This document shows, in pieces, positions 15,420-23,512 of a DNA stretch of 48,777 nucleotides. Source of the DNA: Dehalococcoidia bacterium (GTDB lineage Bacteria > Chloroflexota > Dehalococcoidia > UBA2979); the NCBI GenBank assembly GCA_019694855.1, contig JAIBBD010000011.1, positions 1 through 48,777 of the forward strand, written 5' to 3'. The notes under the pieces are model-generated. The model worked only from the letters and a program-made list of their open reading frames with translations, did no database searches and had not been told where the DNA came from. A program made the translations under genes and the position numbers. How positions within the stretch are numbered: the stretch's first letter is position 1; each line of letters starts with the position of its first letter.

Positions 15420-16637
15420 CTAGCCGCGCGGAAGGCCGAGGCCGCGGGTGGCGATGATGTTGCGCTGGATCTCGCTGGCTCCGCCGGTGACCGTGCCGAC
15501 CGTGCGGTCGACGTAGGTCTGGGTGCACTGCGCATACATCGGGGAGAGCGGCTCGCTGGTCGACCAGAGGTTGGCGTAGAGGCCGAAGACCTTCGTGCCG
15601 GTGCGGGCGACGCGCTGGGTCAGCTCCGTGGAGAAGACCTTGCCCATGGAGGCCTCGTAGTTTGGCAGGACGCCGTTGGCCTGCATCGAGGCGATGCGCA
15701 GCGAGAGGTTGAAGAGCACCTCGGCCTCGACGCGACGGTCAGCGATCTCACCTCGGATCAGGCCCGCGCGGTGGGGGCTGCGGTTGTCCCGGACGTGATC
15801 GAGGAGGTCTTCGAGCTGCTGGCGCTGGGCGACGGCGCTCGCGATCGAGGACCGCTCGTAGTCGAGCAGGGTCATGCCGACGTACCAGCCGCGGTTGACC
15901 TCGCCGACGACCTGGCTGGCGGGGACACGCACGTCCTCGTAGAAGGTCTCGTTGGTCGCGTGGCGCCAGCTCATCGAGATGATGGGGCGGACGCTGACGC
16001 CGGGGGTGCGCATGTCGACGAGCATGAAGCTGATGCCTCGATGCTTGGGTGCGTCGGGGTCGGTGCGGACGAGCATGAAGACCCAGTTGGCCTTGTGACC
16101 GGCGGAAGTCCACAACTTCTGCCCGTTGATGACCCACTCGTCGCCGTCGCGGACGGCGCGCGTCTGGAGCGAGGCAAGGTCCGAGCCCGCACCGGGCTCG
16201 GAATAGCCCTGGGCCCACAGGATCTCGCCACGGAGGGTTGGCTCAAGGAACTGCTGCTTCTGTTCCTCGGTGCCGTGCACGAGGAGGGTCGGGCCGAGGA
16301 GCGAGATGCCACCGCCGCCGATGATCGGGGCGTCGAGGATGGCGAACTCCCAGCGCAGGATGAACTGCTCGATGCTGGAGAGGCCGGCACCGCCGTACTC
16401 CTTGGGCCAGTGGGGCGCGCCCCAGCCGCGCTCAGCGAGGGCGGCCGCCCACTCCTCGGCGGCGCCGCGGCGTTCATCGTCGCCGTGGAACATGTCCCAC
16501 TGCCAGTCGCGCTCGGCTTCTTCGACGAAACCGCGCTGGAGCCTCGTGCGGTCGTAGTACTCGGGCAGGTGGTCCTTCACGAACGAGCGCACCTCATCGC
16601 GGAAGGCGGCCTGCTCCGGGCTGTCGTTCCAGTCCAT
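15420..16637 (-). CDS. Acyl-CoA dehydrogenase family protein
   Basis: A 405-residue FAD enzyme. It has an N-terminal helical domain (FRDEVRSFVKDHLPEYY), the middle beta domain with GYSEPGAGSDLASLQTRA and WVINGQKLWTSAGHKANW, and the C-terminal helical bundle ending SEIQRNIIATRGLGLPRG. The SEPGAGSD and GQKxW(T/I)S motifs bind FAD and the acyl chain. The C-terminal QRNIIA motif is typical of the large group acting on bulky or sterol-like acyl-CoAs. I chose the ATG at 16635-16637, preceded by GAGAGGA. It leads an operon with the aldo/keto reductase and diverges from the glycosyltransferase at 16733. Confidence 0.93.
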   Translation of the reverse strand: MDWNDSPEQAAFRDEVRSFVKDHLPEYYDRTRLQRGFVEEAERDWQWDMFHGDDERRGAAEEWAAALAERGWGAPHWPKEYGGAGLSSIEQFILRWEFAILDAPIIGGGGISLLGPTLLVHGTEEQKQQFLEPTLRGEILWAQGYSEPGAGSDLASLQTRAVRDGDEWVINGQKLWTSAGHKANWVFMLVRTDPDAPKHRGISFMLVDMRTPGVSVRPIISMSWRHATNETFYEDVRVPASQVVGEVNRGWYVGMTLLDYERSSIASAVAQRQQLEDLLDHVRDNRSPHRAGLIRGEIADRRVEAEVLFNLSLRIASMQANGVLPNYEASMGKVFSTELTQRVARTGTKVFGLYANLWSTSEPLSPMYAQCTQTYVDRTVGTVTGGASEIQRNIIATRGLGLPRG

Positions 16638-16732
16638 GGCGGATCCTCTCATGGTCGTCGCGTCACCAGTGATTACGTGCGTACGCGCGGGGGTACTGTA
16701 CCACCGGGTACCGAACGGGAAACGAGGAGCGC

Positions 16733-17911
16733 GTGACCTCGACCGCGTGGGACGGGGATACTCGGCGGATGACGGCTGGCGTCCGCATCCGAGGCCCCTA
16801 CCTGGGACAGAGTGGCTACGACTACCACACACGCGAGCTCACGCGGGCGATGGTCGCACTCGGGATGGAGGTCGACCTGCAGCAGCTCGAGCAGTGGGGC
16901 CCCTCGGGGCTGCCTTACGAGCTGCGTGAGCCCTGGCTCGAGCGGCTGAGACGGCCCGCGGTGGTCCGAGGCGTGGTGCACTGCGCATTCCCGACCCAGG
17001 TGGTCGCGACGAGGTGGCTGCCGGACATCAACTTCACGATGTTCGAGGCAACGCGCATCCCTCGGACGTGGGTGGAGGCGCACCGGGCGGCGGACCTCGT
17101 CGTCGTGCCGACCGAGCACTCGCGGCGCGCTTGGATCGACAGCGGGGTGCCCGAGGAGAAGCTGCGGCTGTGCCCCCTCGGCGTGCGGACGGAGCTGTTT
17201 CGTCCGGGGGTACGTCCGCTCGAGTTGGAGGACGGTCGGGGCCGACCGATCGGTTCGTACAGCCGGCGATTCCTGAATGTGTCGGCGGTCGGTGGGCGCA
17301 AGAACCTCGAGGGGCTGCTGCGCGCCTGGCTGAGGGCTACCTCACCTGACGACGATGCGATCCTGCTCTTGAAGCCGGGCACCTACGAGGCGGGGACGGT
17401 GGCCGAGCTGGAGCGGATCGTGCAGGCCGCCGAGGAGGGCGCGGGGAAGAAGCGCCGCGAGGCGGCTCCCATCGAGTTCACGTGGCTCGTGTTGCCGGAC
17501 GTCGACATGCCTCGGTTGTTTGCTCTCGGGACCCATTACATCAGCCTCTCGTTCGGCGAAGGGTGGGACCTGCCGATGTCGCAGGCGGCGGCGGCCGGCC
17601 TGCGACTGATCGCCCCGCGGCACAGCGCCTACCTCGATTACCTCGGTGACGAGGTCGCCTCGATGATCCCGGCGCGCGAGTCGCCCGCCTCGAGCGCGAC
17701 CGACCCGTGGGTCAACTCCCTGTTCGAAGGTGCGAACTGGTGGGCACCGGACGAGGACGCCGCCGTGGAGCAGATCCGGCGAGCGGTCGCCGGCAAGGAC
17801 ACACCCGCAGCCTCGGCGCGGGAGCGGATGATGGAGCGGTTCACCTGGCGGCATGCCGCCGAGCGGCTGCTCGACCTCCTCGACGAGTGTTCGGTTATGT
17901 CGCCTCGATGA
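16733..17911 (+). CDS. Glycosyltransferase, GT4-like
   Basis: A 392-residue GT-B-fold glycosyltransferase. The N-terminal domain opens VRIRGPYLGQSGYDYHTRELTRAM. The C-terminal domain has FLNVSAVGGRKNLEGLLRAW and the nucleotide-sugar pocket ISLSFGEGWDLPMSQAAAAGL (E-x-x-x-D/P...A..G pattern). The start GTG at 16733 follows GAGGAG closely; an ATG at 16769 is the alternative. It converges with the next operon, sharing its last 17 bases (17895-17911) with that operon's final gene on the other strand. With the three glycosyltransferases there, it probably belongs to the same surface-glycan or protein-glycan locus. Confidence 0.82.
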   Translation: MTSTAWDGDTRRMTAGVRIRGPYLGQSGYDYHTRELTRAMVALGMEVDLQQLEQWGPSGLPYELREPWLERLRRPAVVRGVVHCAFPTQVVATRWLPDINFTMFEATRIPRTWVEAHRAADLVVVPTEHSRRAWIDSGVPEEKLRLCPLGVRTELFRPGVRPLELEDGRGRPIGSYSRRFLNVSAVGGRKNLEGLLRAWLRATSPDDDAILLLKPGTYEAGTVAELERIVQAAEEGAGKKRREAAPIEFTWLVLPDVDMPRLFALGTHYISLSFGEGWDLPMSQAAAAGLRLIAPRHSAYLDYLGDEVASMIPARESPASSATDPWVNSLFEGANWWAPDEDAAVEQIRRAVAGKDTPAASARERMMERFTWRHAAERLLDLLDECSVMSPR

Positions 17912-19139
17912 GGAGGCGGTTGACGACGTCCTGGGAGTAGCGGCTGGCGACGAGCGCCGCAGCGCGATCCACGAGGTCCGCAGCGAGCTGGGGCTCGGAG
18001 ATGAGCCGAAGACAGGCGTCAGCGAAGGCGTCCCCGTCATCGGCCACAAGGAGGTCCAGGCCCGGGACCGCCTCGATCCCCTCGACGCCGAGCGACGTGC
18101 TGACGACGGGGCGGCGATGAGCAAACGCCTCGAGGACTTTGATGCGGGTGCCACCGCCGGCGCGCAAAGGGACTGCTACGGCGTCGGCGTCCCCGTATTC
18201 AGCGGCGAGATCCGCCGCCTCGCCAACGAGGCGTACGCCGTGGCGACCGGTGAAGGGGCGAAGGTCGGCGGCCGGCAACCGTCCGACGATACGGACGAGG
18301 ACGGGACGGCCGGCGCGAGCGTGTACGCGAGGCAGGACCCGACGCGTGAACCAGGCGACTGCATCGAGGTTCGGCTCGTAGCCGAGGGTGCCCACGAAGA
18401 AGAACGTGTAGGGGTGAGTCGTGCGCGGGACGGGCGGCGACGAGGGGATGCGGACGGCGTTCGGGATGACGCGCACCTCAGGTGCGGCAGGGACGAGGCC
18501 GCGCAGGCGTTCGGCGTCAAGTTCGGAGCAGACGTAGACACGGTCGAAGCGAGGTATCCAGTCGTGCTCGGCCGCGGCAAAGCGGCGGGCGTCCTCGATG
18601 TCGGCGTCGCCAGCACCGGGCACGTCGTGCAGCGCCGCCAGGCGCGAGCGGGTCACGGACTCGATGTCGTCGAGATCGAGGTGGAGACGAGCCGCGGGAA
18701 ACTCGCGTGCGAGGGACAACGCGATCGGCGCGGTGTACAGGCGAAAACTATGGATGACCTCGATGTCGGCCGAGCCATCGAGCGAGCGGACGGCGTCGAC
18801 GCAGCGGCGTGCCTGCGCGCCAAGAACGCGGATGAGATCGGGGTCGCGTCGGCGGAAGAGGCGCGGCCAGCGGCGGTAGGACGCGGGCACGGGCGCCATG
18901 ACCGTCACTGACTCGGCATGCGCGCGCGCGAATGCCTCAAAGCGGGGGGACGCGGTGGCGAATACCGGCACGACGAGGAGCGCGACCCGGTACCGCTGAG
19001 CGAGGGCCTCGAGCCACATGCCGGCGCGCATCGCGAGGCCGTTGCCGCCGGTGTCCGGGAATGTCGGCGTGACAAACAGGAGGCGCGGCCGAGCGCCTCG
19101 ATCGTCGAGGGTTGGCGGCCGCGAGTCAGAACGGGTGAT
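17895..19139 (-). CDS. Glycosyltransferase family 4 (apparent ATC start)
   Basis: A 414-residue GT-B glycosyltransferase. Its first strand is PRLLFVTPTFPDTGGNGLAMRAG; mid-protein is VRVIPNAVRI, then YTFFFVGTLGYEPNLDAVAWF, VRIVGRLPA, and the donor site VPLRAGGGTRIKVLEAFAHRRPVVSTSLGVEG. It is the last gene of the operon and overlaps the upstream gene. No ATG, GTG or TTG lies within 45 residues before the first strand, except an ATG at 19185-19187 that would add 16 odd residues. ATC at 19137-19139, with GGAG 7 nt upstream, fits better. Which start is used is unproven. The enzyme would add a sugar to a lipid-linked or protein-linked acceptor. Confidence 0.85.
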   Translation of the reverse strand: MTRSDSRPPTLDDRGARPRLLFVTPTFPDTGGNGLAMRAGMWLEALAQRYRVALLVVPVFATASPRFEAFARAHAESVTVMAPVPASYRRWPRLFRRRDPDLIRVLGAQARRCVDAVRSLDGSADIEVIHSFRLYTAPIALSLAREFPAARLHLDLDDIESVTRSRLAALHDVPGAGDADIEDARRFAAAEHDWIPRFDRVYVCSELDAERLRGLVPAAPEVRVIPNAVRIPSSPPVPRTTHPYTFFFVGTLGYEPNLDAVAWFTRRVLPRVHARAGRPVLVRIVGRLPAADLRPFTGRHGVRLVGEAADLAAEYGDADAVAVPLRAGGGTRIKVLEAFAHRRPVVSTSLGVEGIEAVPGLDLLVADDGDAFADACLRLISEPQLAADLVDRAAALVASRYSQDVVNRLLIEAT

Positions 19140-19920
19140 GGAGGATCTCCAGGTTGGGGAGCCCCCAGCACTCGACGCCCATGTCATGCGCGAGCGCGGC
19201 CAGGCCCTCAGTCTCGATCTCGCCTCGGCCGCGGCGCACACGCGGACTTTCGAGACCGTACATGAACGGCGGGAACACGAGGCCATCGCGGTGCAGGTCG
19301 GCATTCACGAGGAGCATCGTGCCGCCGACCGCATCGAGGCGCACGAGTTCGTGGTCGCGAAGGACGTCCATGTGGTCCTGACCCTGGTCGACCCAGGCGT
19401 TCTGGTCGAAGGTGGGTCCTCCGAACTGCAGGACGCAGTGCGGGTGAACGATGTCCTTCCCGACCGCGAGCAAACGCTCGATCACGTCCGCGGGGTAGTC
19501 GAGCAAGTCGGCGTCCATCCAGAGCACCCAGTCCTCGTCGTCCAGCGCATGGAACAGGAGATGGTTGCGGCTGCGCGCGAGGATGCTGCGGCGCTCGAAC
19601 TGAATCGACTCGTCCCACCTCGGAAGGCCGTCGGGAATGCGGTACCCAAAGTCCCGTTTCCAGATCAGGGCGCGGCGGAACTCTCGGTCGAGCTGAGGCT
19701 GGACGACGCGTAGCGCCTCGAATGTGCCGTCGGCGCTGTCGCCCTCGAGGAAGCCGAGCGAGATGCGGTCGTGGGGGTAAGTGAGTCGTCGGAGGAGCCG
19801 CACGTAGTTGTCCAGTGTGGGACGTGCGTCCTTCATCGGCGTCAGGATCAAGACGCGGGGCTGTAGGCGGTTGCCCGCGGACGCCTCGGAACCTTGCCTA
19901 CGGGCGAACGGGAGCCGCAT
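19126..19920 (-). CDS. Anp1-like glycosyltransferase
   Basis: A 264-residue GT-A-fold protein. Features: RVLILTPMKDARPTLDNYVRLL at the start, LGFLEGDSADGTF, DEDWVLWMDADLLDYP with the DxD metal motif at residues 136-138, and the C-terminal ETEGLAALAHDMGVECWGLPNLEILHH. The order and motifs match the Anp1/Van1 family, best known as fungal Golgi mannosyltransferase subunits and rarer in bacteria. The ATG at 19918-19920 was preferred over an upstream GTG. It overlaps the preceding GT2 gene by 23 bases and the following GT4 gene by 14, so the three enzymes are translationally coupled. Confidence 0.8.
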   Translation of the reverse strand: MRLPFARRQGSEASAGNRLQPRVLILTPMKDARPTLDNYVRLLRRLTYPHDRISLGFLEGDSADGTFEALRVVQPQLDREFRRALIWKRDFGYRIPDGLPRWDESIQFERRSILARSRNHLLFHALDDEDWVLWMDADLLDYPADVIERLLAVGKDIVHPHCVLQFGGPTFDQNAWVDQGQDHMDVLRDHELVRLDAVGGTMLLVNADLHRDGLVFPPFMYGLESPRVRRGRGEIETEGLAALAHDMGVECWGLPNLEILHHPF

Positions 19921-20743
19921 CGGTCTCAGCACGCGATACGGCCGCTTCGGCCGCGACGAGCTCGTCGTGGATACCTCGATACACGTCCAGCGCCCAGTCG
20001 GGGAAGAGCTGTTCGGGGGAGCGGTGGTAGAGCGGACGAGAGGTCAGGTACTGCTCGAGCGTGCTGCCGTCGAGCTGGTAGGTCCAGGTGTGGCCGAACG
20101 TTCCGGAATGGCCTCGATGGCGGATGGCGACGAAGGTCTCCTTCGAGTCGATGGTGAGGAACTGGGCGCCCGCGCGGATCTGGTCACGATAGAACCAGGC
20201 GTCCTCATCCGTGGGGACGGGGCGGAAGGGCCGCCGACGCCAGTCGTTCTTCGAAAACAGCAGCGTGGCGCCCGGGGCGTTGAAGTCGGTGGATTCATGG
20301 ATGCGCCAGGACTTGAGCTCGAAGAAGAGGAAGCCCATGTGAAAGACGATGGTTGGACGACAGACCAGGCGCTCACTGTCGAGCAGGGCCTCGACGGACG
20401 TGGCGAGGTAGTCAGGTGCGTACCAGTCGTCATCGTCCATCTTCATGCAGAGACGACCCCGAGCCGCCTCGACGCCGTGGTTGAGCTTCACGCCGAGCGG
20501 TGTCCCAGGGGGGACGGTGACGACGCGGACTGATTCGGCGGGAAGCGATGAGACGTCGGCCGGGAAGTCCAGCCCGTCGTCGACGACGACGAGCTCGCGG
20601 TTGGCGTAGCTCTGGTGTTGAAAGCAGCGGAGCGCAATCGGCAGGAGGTGCGGCCGGTCGCGCGTCGTCAGGACGACAGAAACCAAGGGGCCCGAGGCCG
20701 GCGCCGTAGATGGCACCACCTCGGGCCGCCCGGGGACTGGCAC
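19898..20743 (-). CDS. Glycosyltransferase family 2
   Basis: A 281-residue GT-A enzyme. The N-terminal strand is PLVSVVLTTRDRPHLLPIALRCFQHQ, followed by NRELVVVDDGLD. The metal motif is KMDDDDWYAPDY at residues 101-112. A divergent C-terminal half has FSKNDWRRRPFRPVPTDEDAWFYRDQ. The start is GTG at 20741-20743 with no good Shine-Dalgarno site. It lies 27 bases after the small Tat protein's stop, and a hairpin fills that gap, so its expression may be lower than that of the small protein. Confidence 0.85.
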   Translation of the reverse strand: MPVPGRPEVVPSTAPASGPLVSVVLTTRDRPHLLPIALRCFQHQSYANRELVVVDDGLDFPADVSSLPAESVRVVTVPPGTPLGVKLNHGVEAARGRLCMKMDDDDWYAPDYLATSVEALLDSERLVCRPTIVFHMGFLFFELKSWRIHESTDFNAPGATLLFSKNDWRRRPFRPVPTDEDAWFYRDQIRAGAQFLTIDSKETFVAIRHRGHSGTFGHTWTYQLDGSTLEQYLTSRPLYHRSPEQLFPDWALDVYRGIHDELVAAEAAVSRAETDAAPVRP

Positions 20744-20752
20744 GGAACGGAG

Positions 20753-20770
20753 TCCGGACGGGTGTCCGGA
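20753..20770 (-). promoter_or_regulatory. Intercistronic hairpin directly after the small Tat protein gene
   Basis: TCCGGAC (20753-20759), loop GGGT, GTCCGGA (20764-20770) form a perfect 7-bp stem that begins at the first base after the small protein's stop codon. There is no T-tract. Such hairpins often stabilise the upstream message or dampen downstream genes; that role here is inferred. Confidence 0.5.
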
Positions 20771-21091
20771 CTAGTTGAAGTGCGGTGGGAAGGTACCGTT
20801 GAAGATGGGCGGATACGTCCCGTTGAAGACGGGTGGGATGTAGCCGTTCCAGACCGGCGGCTTCGGCTTCGGGTAGGTGTGATTGAACTGCGGCAGGTTG
20901 AAGTTGAAGTAGGGCAGCGTGCCGTTGAAGAAGGGCAGTGTCTCAGCCTTGGGGTCGCCGGCGTCGGCCCCACGGGCAAAGGTCCCGGCAAGGGCGGCCC
21001 CGAGGAAACCCGCGCCCAGCAGGCGGAACAGCCCTCGGCGCGAGTGCTTCCCCGCGATGTGCTTGCTCATGTCATCGAATCGCTCGGTCAC
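20771..21091 (-). CDS. Tat-exported Pro/Phe/Asn repeat protein with N-x-T sequons, unknown family
   Basis: A 106-residue protein of unrecognised family. Residues 1-45 form a twin-arginine signal: KHSRRGLFRLLG, a hydrophobic run, and cleavage near ARGADAG. From residue 50 the chain is nearly all repeats of about 7-8 residues, (L/Y/F)-P-x-F-N-G-T: LPFFNGT, LPYFNFN, LPQFNHT, PPVFNGT, YPPIFNGT, FPPHFN, with a PKPKPPVWNGYI insert. Asn-x-Thr sequons occur at N56, N70, N90 and N98. There is no Cys. The GTG start (21089-21091) overlaps the upstream stop as GTGA, and AAAGGGA lies 6 nt before it. Three glycosyltransferase genes follow. I suggest a displayed, possibly N-glycosylated structural peptide; this is inference. 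Confidence 0.8.
   Translation of the reverse strand: MTERFDDMSKHIAGKHSRRGLFRLLGAGFLGAALAGTFARGADAGDPKAETLPFFNGTLPYFNFNLPQFNHTYPKPKPPVWNGYIPPVFNGTYPPIFNGTFPPHFN
20774..20938 (-). repeat. In-gene tandem repeat coding for P-x-F-N-G-T units
   Basis: On the + strand the units show as recurring GTTGAA (reverse of TTC-AAC, Phe-Asn) followed by GGG/GGCGG-type bases, about every 21-24 bases. The units are diverged at DNA level but conserved as protein. Confidence 0.65.
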
Positions 21092-22218
21092 AGGTCATCC
21101 CTTTCGAGGTCCCTCGAGGGCTGAGCCCTCGCGATCTCCATCTGATCGGCCGCGCGTCCGGCAGACACGAGGAGCTGGTTAATGCTCGCCGCTCCCACGG
21201 CCACCTCGGCGCTCACCACGCCCCACTCGTCGAGCAGGAACGCTGCGGGCGTCGCGAAGATACCATAACGCCTTGATACTTCCCAGTGCCGCTGCAGGCC
21301 GACCGCGAAGGTGGCGTCGTGCCTTGCGATGTCGATTCGGGTGAGCTGGGGATCGCCTCGGCTGATCGCGAGGACGCCCAGTTGCGGATGTTCGCGGTGT
21401 ACCGACTCGAGGAGGGACGTGACCTGATCGCAGGCCTCGCATTCCGGATCGAGGAACGCGATGACTGTTGCGCGGCCTCGAAAGTCGAGCAATGAGAGCT
21501 CGCCTCCCGCGGCCGACGGAAGCCGAAAGAGCGGAGCCGCTTCGCCGGGAGTGAGGCCGTCGCGGCGCGTCACAGGGGCGTCGAGGAGCGCGGGGCTCGC
21601 GCCCCCGTCATCGAGGACTGCATCCTCGACGGAGCCGATCTCCCCCGCCTGCAGCATGATGGCCTGGACGCCGACGGCTACCTCCCCGACCGTCGTGCCA
21701 TCCGCATCGAGCAGGTAGCTCATGGGAGTGCCATCGACCCGGTAGGCGGCGGCCACCTCGGTGGCGCGCTGGAGGAGCACCGCTCCGCTGAAGTCCGAGG
21801 CGTCGAAGAGCCGCCGGTTTGCCTCGATCGCCCCGGTCGAGACGATCACCGGCGCGGGGCGGCCGGGGACGACATCGCGAGTCAGGCCGACGAGCAGCGG
21901 CAGCAGACGCCTCGAGAAGGCGCACTCCGGGTCAAAGAAGACGAGCAGCACCCGCTGACCACGCCACTCAGTGAGACGACGGGGAATGCCATTGAGGTCG
22001 GGCAACTCGAAGGGTGGGGCCGGTGTTCCCGGTGGCAGGTTGGGGATGTAGTCCTCGACCAGCGCCGCGGGATCGGGCGGCGCCACGAAGACCGACTCGA
22101 GCCGTTCTAGGCGCAGCAGGATGCGCCCGTTCTGCATGACGAGGTTGTAGGCGATCAGCAGCGTGAACGCCGCGAGCAGACCGACCAGCACGACGGCGAT
22201 CAGCAGGGCGAGCTGCAC
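21088..22218 (-). CDS. Membrane-anchored double thioredoxin-like (TlpA/MauD/redoxin) protein
   Basis: A 376-residue protein. One N-terminal membrane helix (LALLIAVVLVGLLAAFTLLIA) is followed by two tandem thioredoxin-fold domains on the outside. Domain 1 (about 60-200) has PAPPFELPDLNG, LLVFFDPECAFSRRLLP and cis-Pro DGTPMSYL. Domain 2 (about 222-355) has AAPLFRLPSAAGGELSLLDF, IAFLDPECEACDQV and cis-Pro IFATPAAF. Only domain 2 keeps a CxxC (C260, C263); domain 1 has CAFS with one Cys. The layout resembles TlpA or MauD. I chose the GTG at 22216-22218, with GGAG 6 nt upstream; a TTG four codons earlier is possible. It is the first gene of the glycosyltransferase operon, overlapping the next by 4 bases. 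Confidence 0.8.
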   Translation of the reverse strand: MQLALLIAVVLVGLLAAFTLLIAYNLVMQNGRILLRLERLESVFVAPPDPAALVEDYIPNLPPGTPAPPFELPDLNGIPRRLTEWRGQRVLLVFFDPECAFSRRLLPLLVGLTRDVVPGRPAPVIVSTGAIEANRRLFDASDFSGAVLLQRATEVAAAYRVDGTPMSYLLDADGTTVGEVAVGVQAIMLQAGEIGSVEDAVLDDGGASPALLDAPVTRRDGLTPGEAAPLFRLPSAAGGELSLLDFRGRATVIAFLDPECEACDQVTSLLESVHREHPQLGVLAISRGDPQLTRIDIARHDATFAVGLQRHWEVSRRYGIFATPAAFLLDEWGVVSAEVAVGAASINQLLVSAGRAADQMEIARAQPSRDLERDDL

Positions 22219-22291
22219 GACATGCTCCAAACACCGCGCGCGCTTCGTGCGGAGTGTGGCAGAAGGACGAAACGCGCGGAAGGTATTGAGG

Positions 22292-23368
22292 TCAGGCCAG
22301 CAGATCGGCCGTCAGGTCGCCCCGGGTTGCGGCGCCACAGAGCAACATCGCGTGCTCGAATTCCGAACGCAGGAGGCGCAGGACGTGGTCGACGCCCGCC
22401 TCACCCTCGACGGCCAGTCCCCAGAGGACCGGGCGTCCGAGGAGGACGGCGTCGGCGCCGAGGGCGAGCGCCTTCACGACGTCGGTACCGCGTCGGATGC
22501 CGCCGTCAAGGAGGACGGCGGCACGGCCCTCGACGGCGCCGGCGACAGCGGGCAGCGCGCGGACGGCGGCGATCGACGTATCGAGCTGGCGACCGCCGTG
22601 GTTCGAGACGATGACCCCGGCGCAGCCGTGCTCGACCGCGAGGCGGGCATCCTCCTGGTGGACGACGCCTTTCACGAGTACGGGCAGCCGGGTGAGTGAG
22701 CGGAGCCAGTCGACGTCCGCCCAGGTGAGCGTGGGGTCGATCTGGGTGGCGAAGAACCTCGCGAGCCCCGAACCGCCCACGTCCGTGGTGACCGGGGGCA
22801 GGTGAGCGGCGATGTTGGCGGCCTCGAGGCCGGGCGGAAGCGCGAAGCGGTTGCGTGCGTCGCGTTCGCGGCGGCCGAGCTCCGGGGCGTCCACCGTGAG
22901 GACGAGCGCCTCGTAGCCGGCTGCCTCGGCGCGACGCACGAGTTCGGCCGTCAGGTCGCGGTCGCGGAAGACGTAGAGCTGGAACCATCGGGGATGGTCC
23001 GAGGCGGCGGCGACGTCCTCGAGGGTCGTGGTCGAGAGCGTGGACAGGGTCATCGTGACGCCGTTGGCGGCGCCGGCGCGGGCCACGGCGCGTTCGCCAT
23101 CGGGATGTGCCAGGCGCGCGAAGGCCATGGGCGCGACCAGCAAGGGCCACGCGTGGCGCCGTCCGAGGAGCGTCGTCGAGGTGTCGCGCTCCCGCGCGCC
23201 TCGGAGGACGCGAAAGCGCAGCTCGATGCGGTCGAACGCCTCGCGGTTCGCGCGCAGCGTGATCTCGTCGAGGGCTCCGGAGGAGTAGTAGTCCCACGCC
23301 ATGGCCGAGAGGCGTTCGCGGGCGAGCGCCTCGTATTCGTAGAGATTCAGGGGGCGAGCCTCGTCCAC
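22292..23368 (-). CDS. FMN-dependent alpha-hydroxyacid dehydrogenase/oxidase
   Basis: A 358-residue TIM-barrel flavoenzyme of the lactate/glycolate oxidase family. Features: NLYEYEALARERLSAMAWDYYSSGALDE at the start, PLLVAPMAFARLAHPDGE, WFQLYVFRDRD, LVLTVDAPELGRRERDARN, LVKGVVHQEDARLAVEHG, and the catalytic SNHGGRQLDTS with base His and substrate-binding Arg. It ends with VLLDGGIRRGTDVVKALALGADAVLLGRP. The frame stays open far upstream, but the family-like protein begins at GTG 23366-23368. It oxidises a 2-hydroxyacid to a 2-oxoacid; the substrate is unknown. It is divergent from the MDR oxidoreductase. Confidence 0.9.
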   Translation of the reverse strand: MDEARPLNLYEYEALARERLSAMAWDYYSSGALDEITLRANREAFDRIELRFRVLRGARERDTSTTLLGRRHAWPLLVAPMAFARLAHPDGERAVARAGAANGVTMTLSTLSTTTLEDVAAASDHPRWFQLYVFRDRDLTAELVRRAEAAGYEALVLTVDAPELGRRERDARNRFALPPGLEAANIAAHLPPVTTDVGGSGLARFFATQIDPTLTWADVDWLRSLTRLPVLVKGVVHQEDARLAVEHGCAGVIVSNHGGRQLDTSIAAVRALPAVAGAVEGRAAVLLDGGIRRGTDVVKALALGADAVLLGRPVLWGLAVEGEAGVDHVLRLLRSEFEHAMLLCGAATRGDLTADLLA

Positions 23369-23512
23369 GCGGCCATTAGAGCGAGCGCGCGGCGTAGGCG
23401 CGAGGCGAGCGCGGGGCGAGAACCTGATCGGAGGAGGGATTGAGCGGCTCGACGGTGCGTCCGTAGGATCGTGGCGCTGCGCCGAGCCTCGGCGCGAGGA
23501 GGGAGCGCGGGC

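Noticed and set aside
17895-22218. Glycocin or lanthipeptide-type gene cluster
   Set aside because: The small protein has no Cys and no leader-core layout, and no maturation cyclase or peptidase-ABC exporter gene is adjacent. It has a Tat signal instead, so the known classes do not fit.
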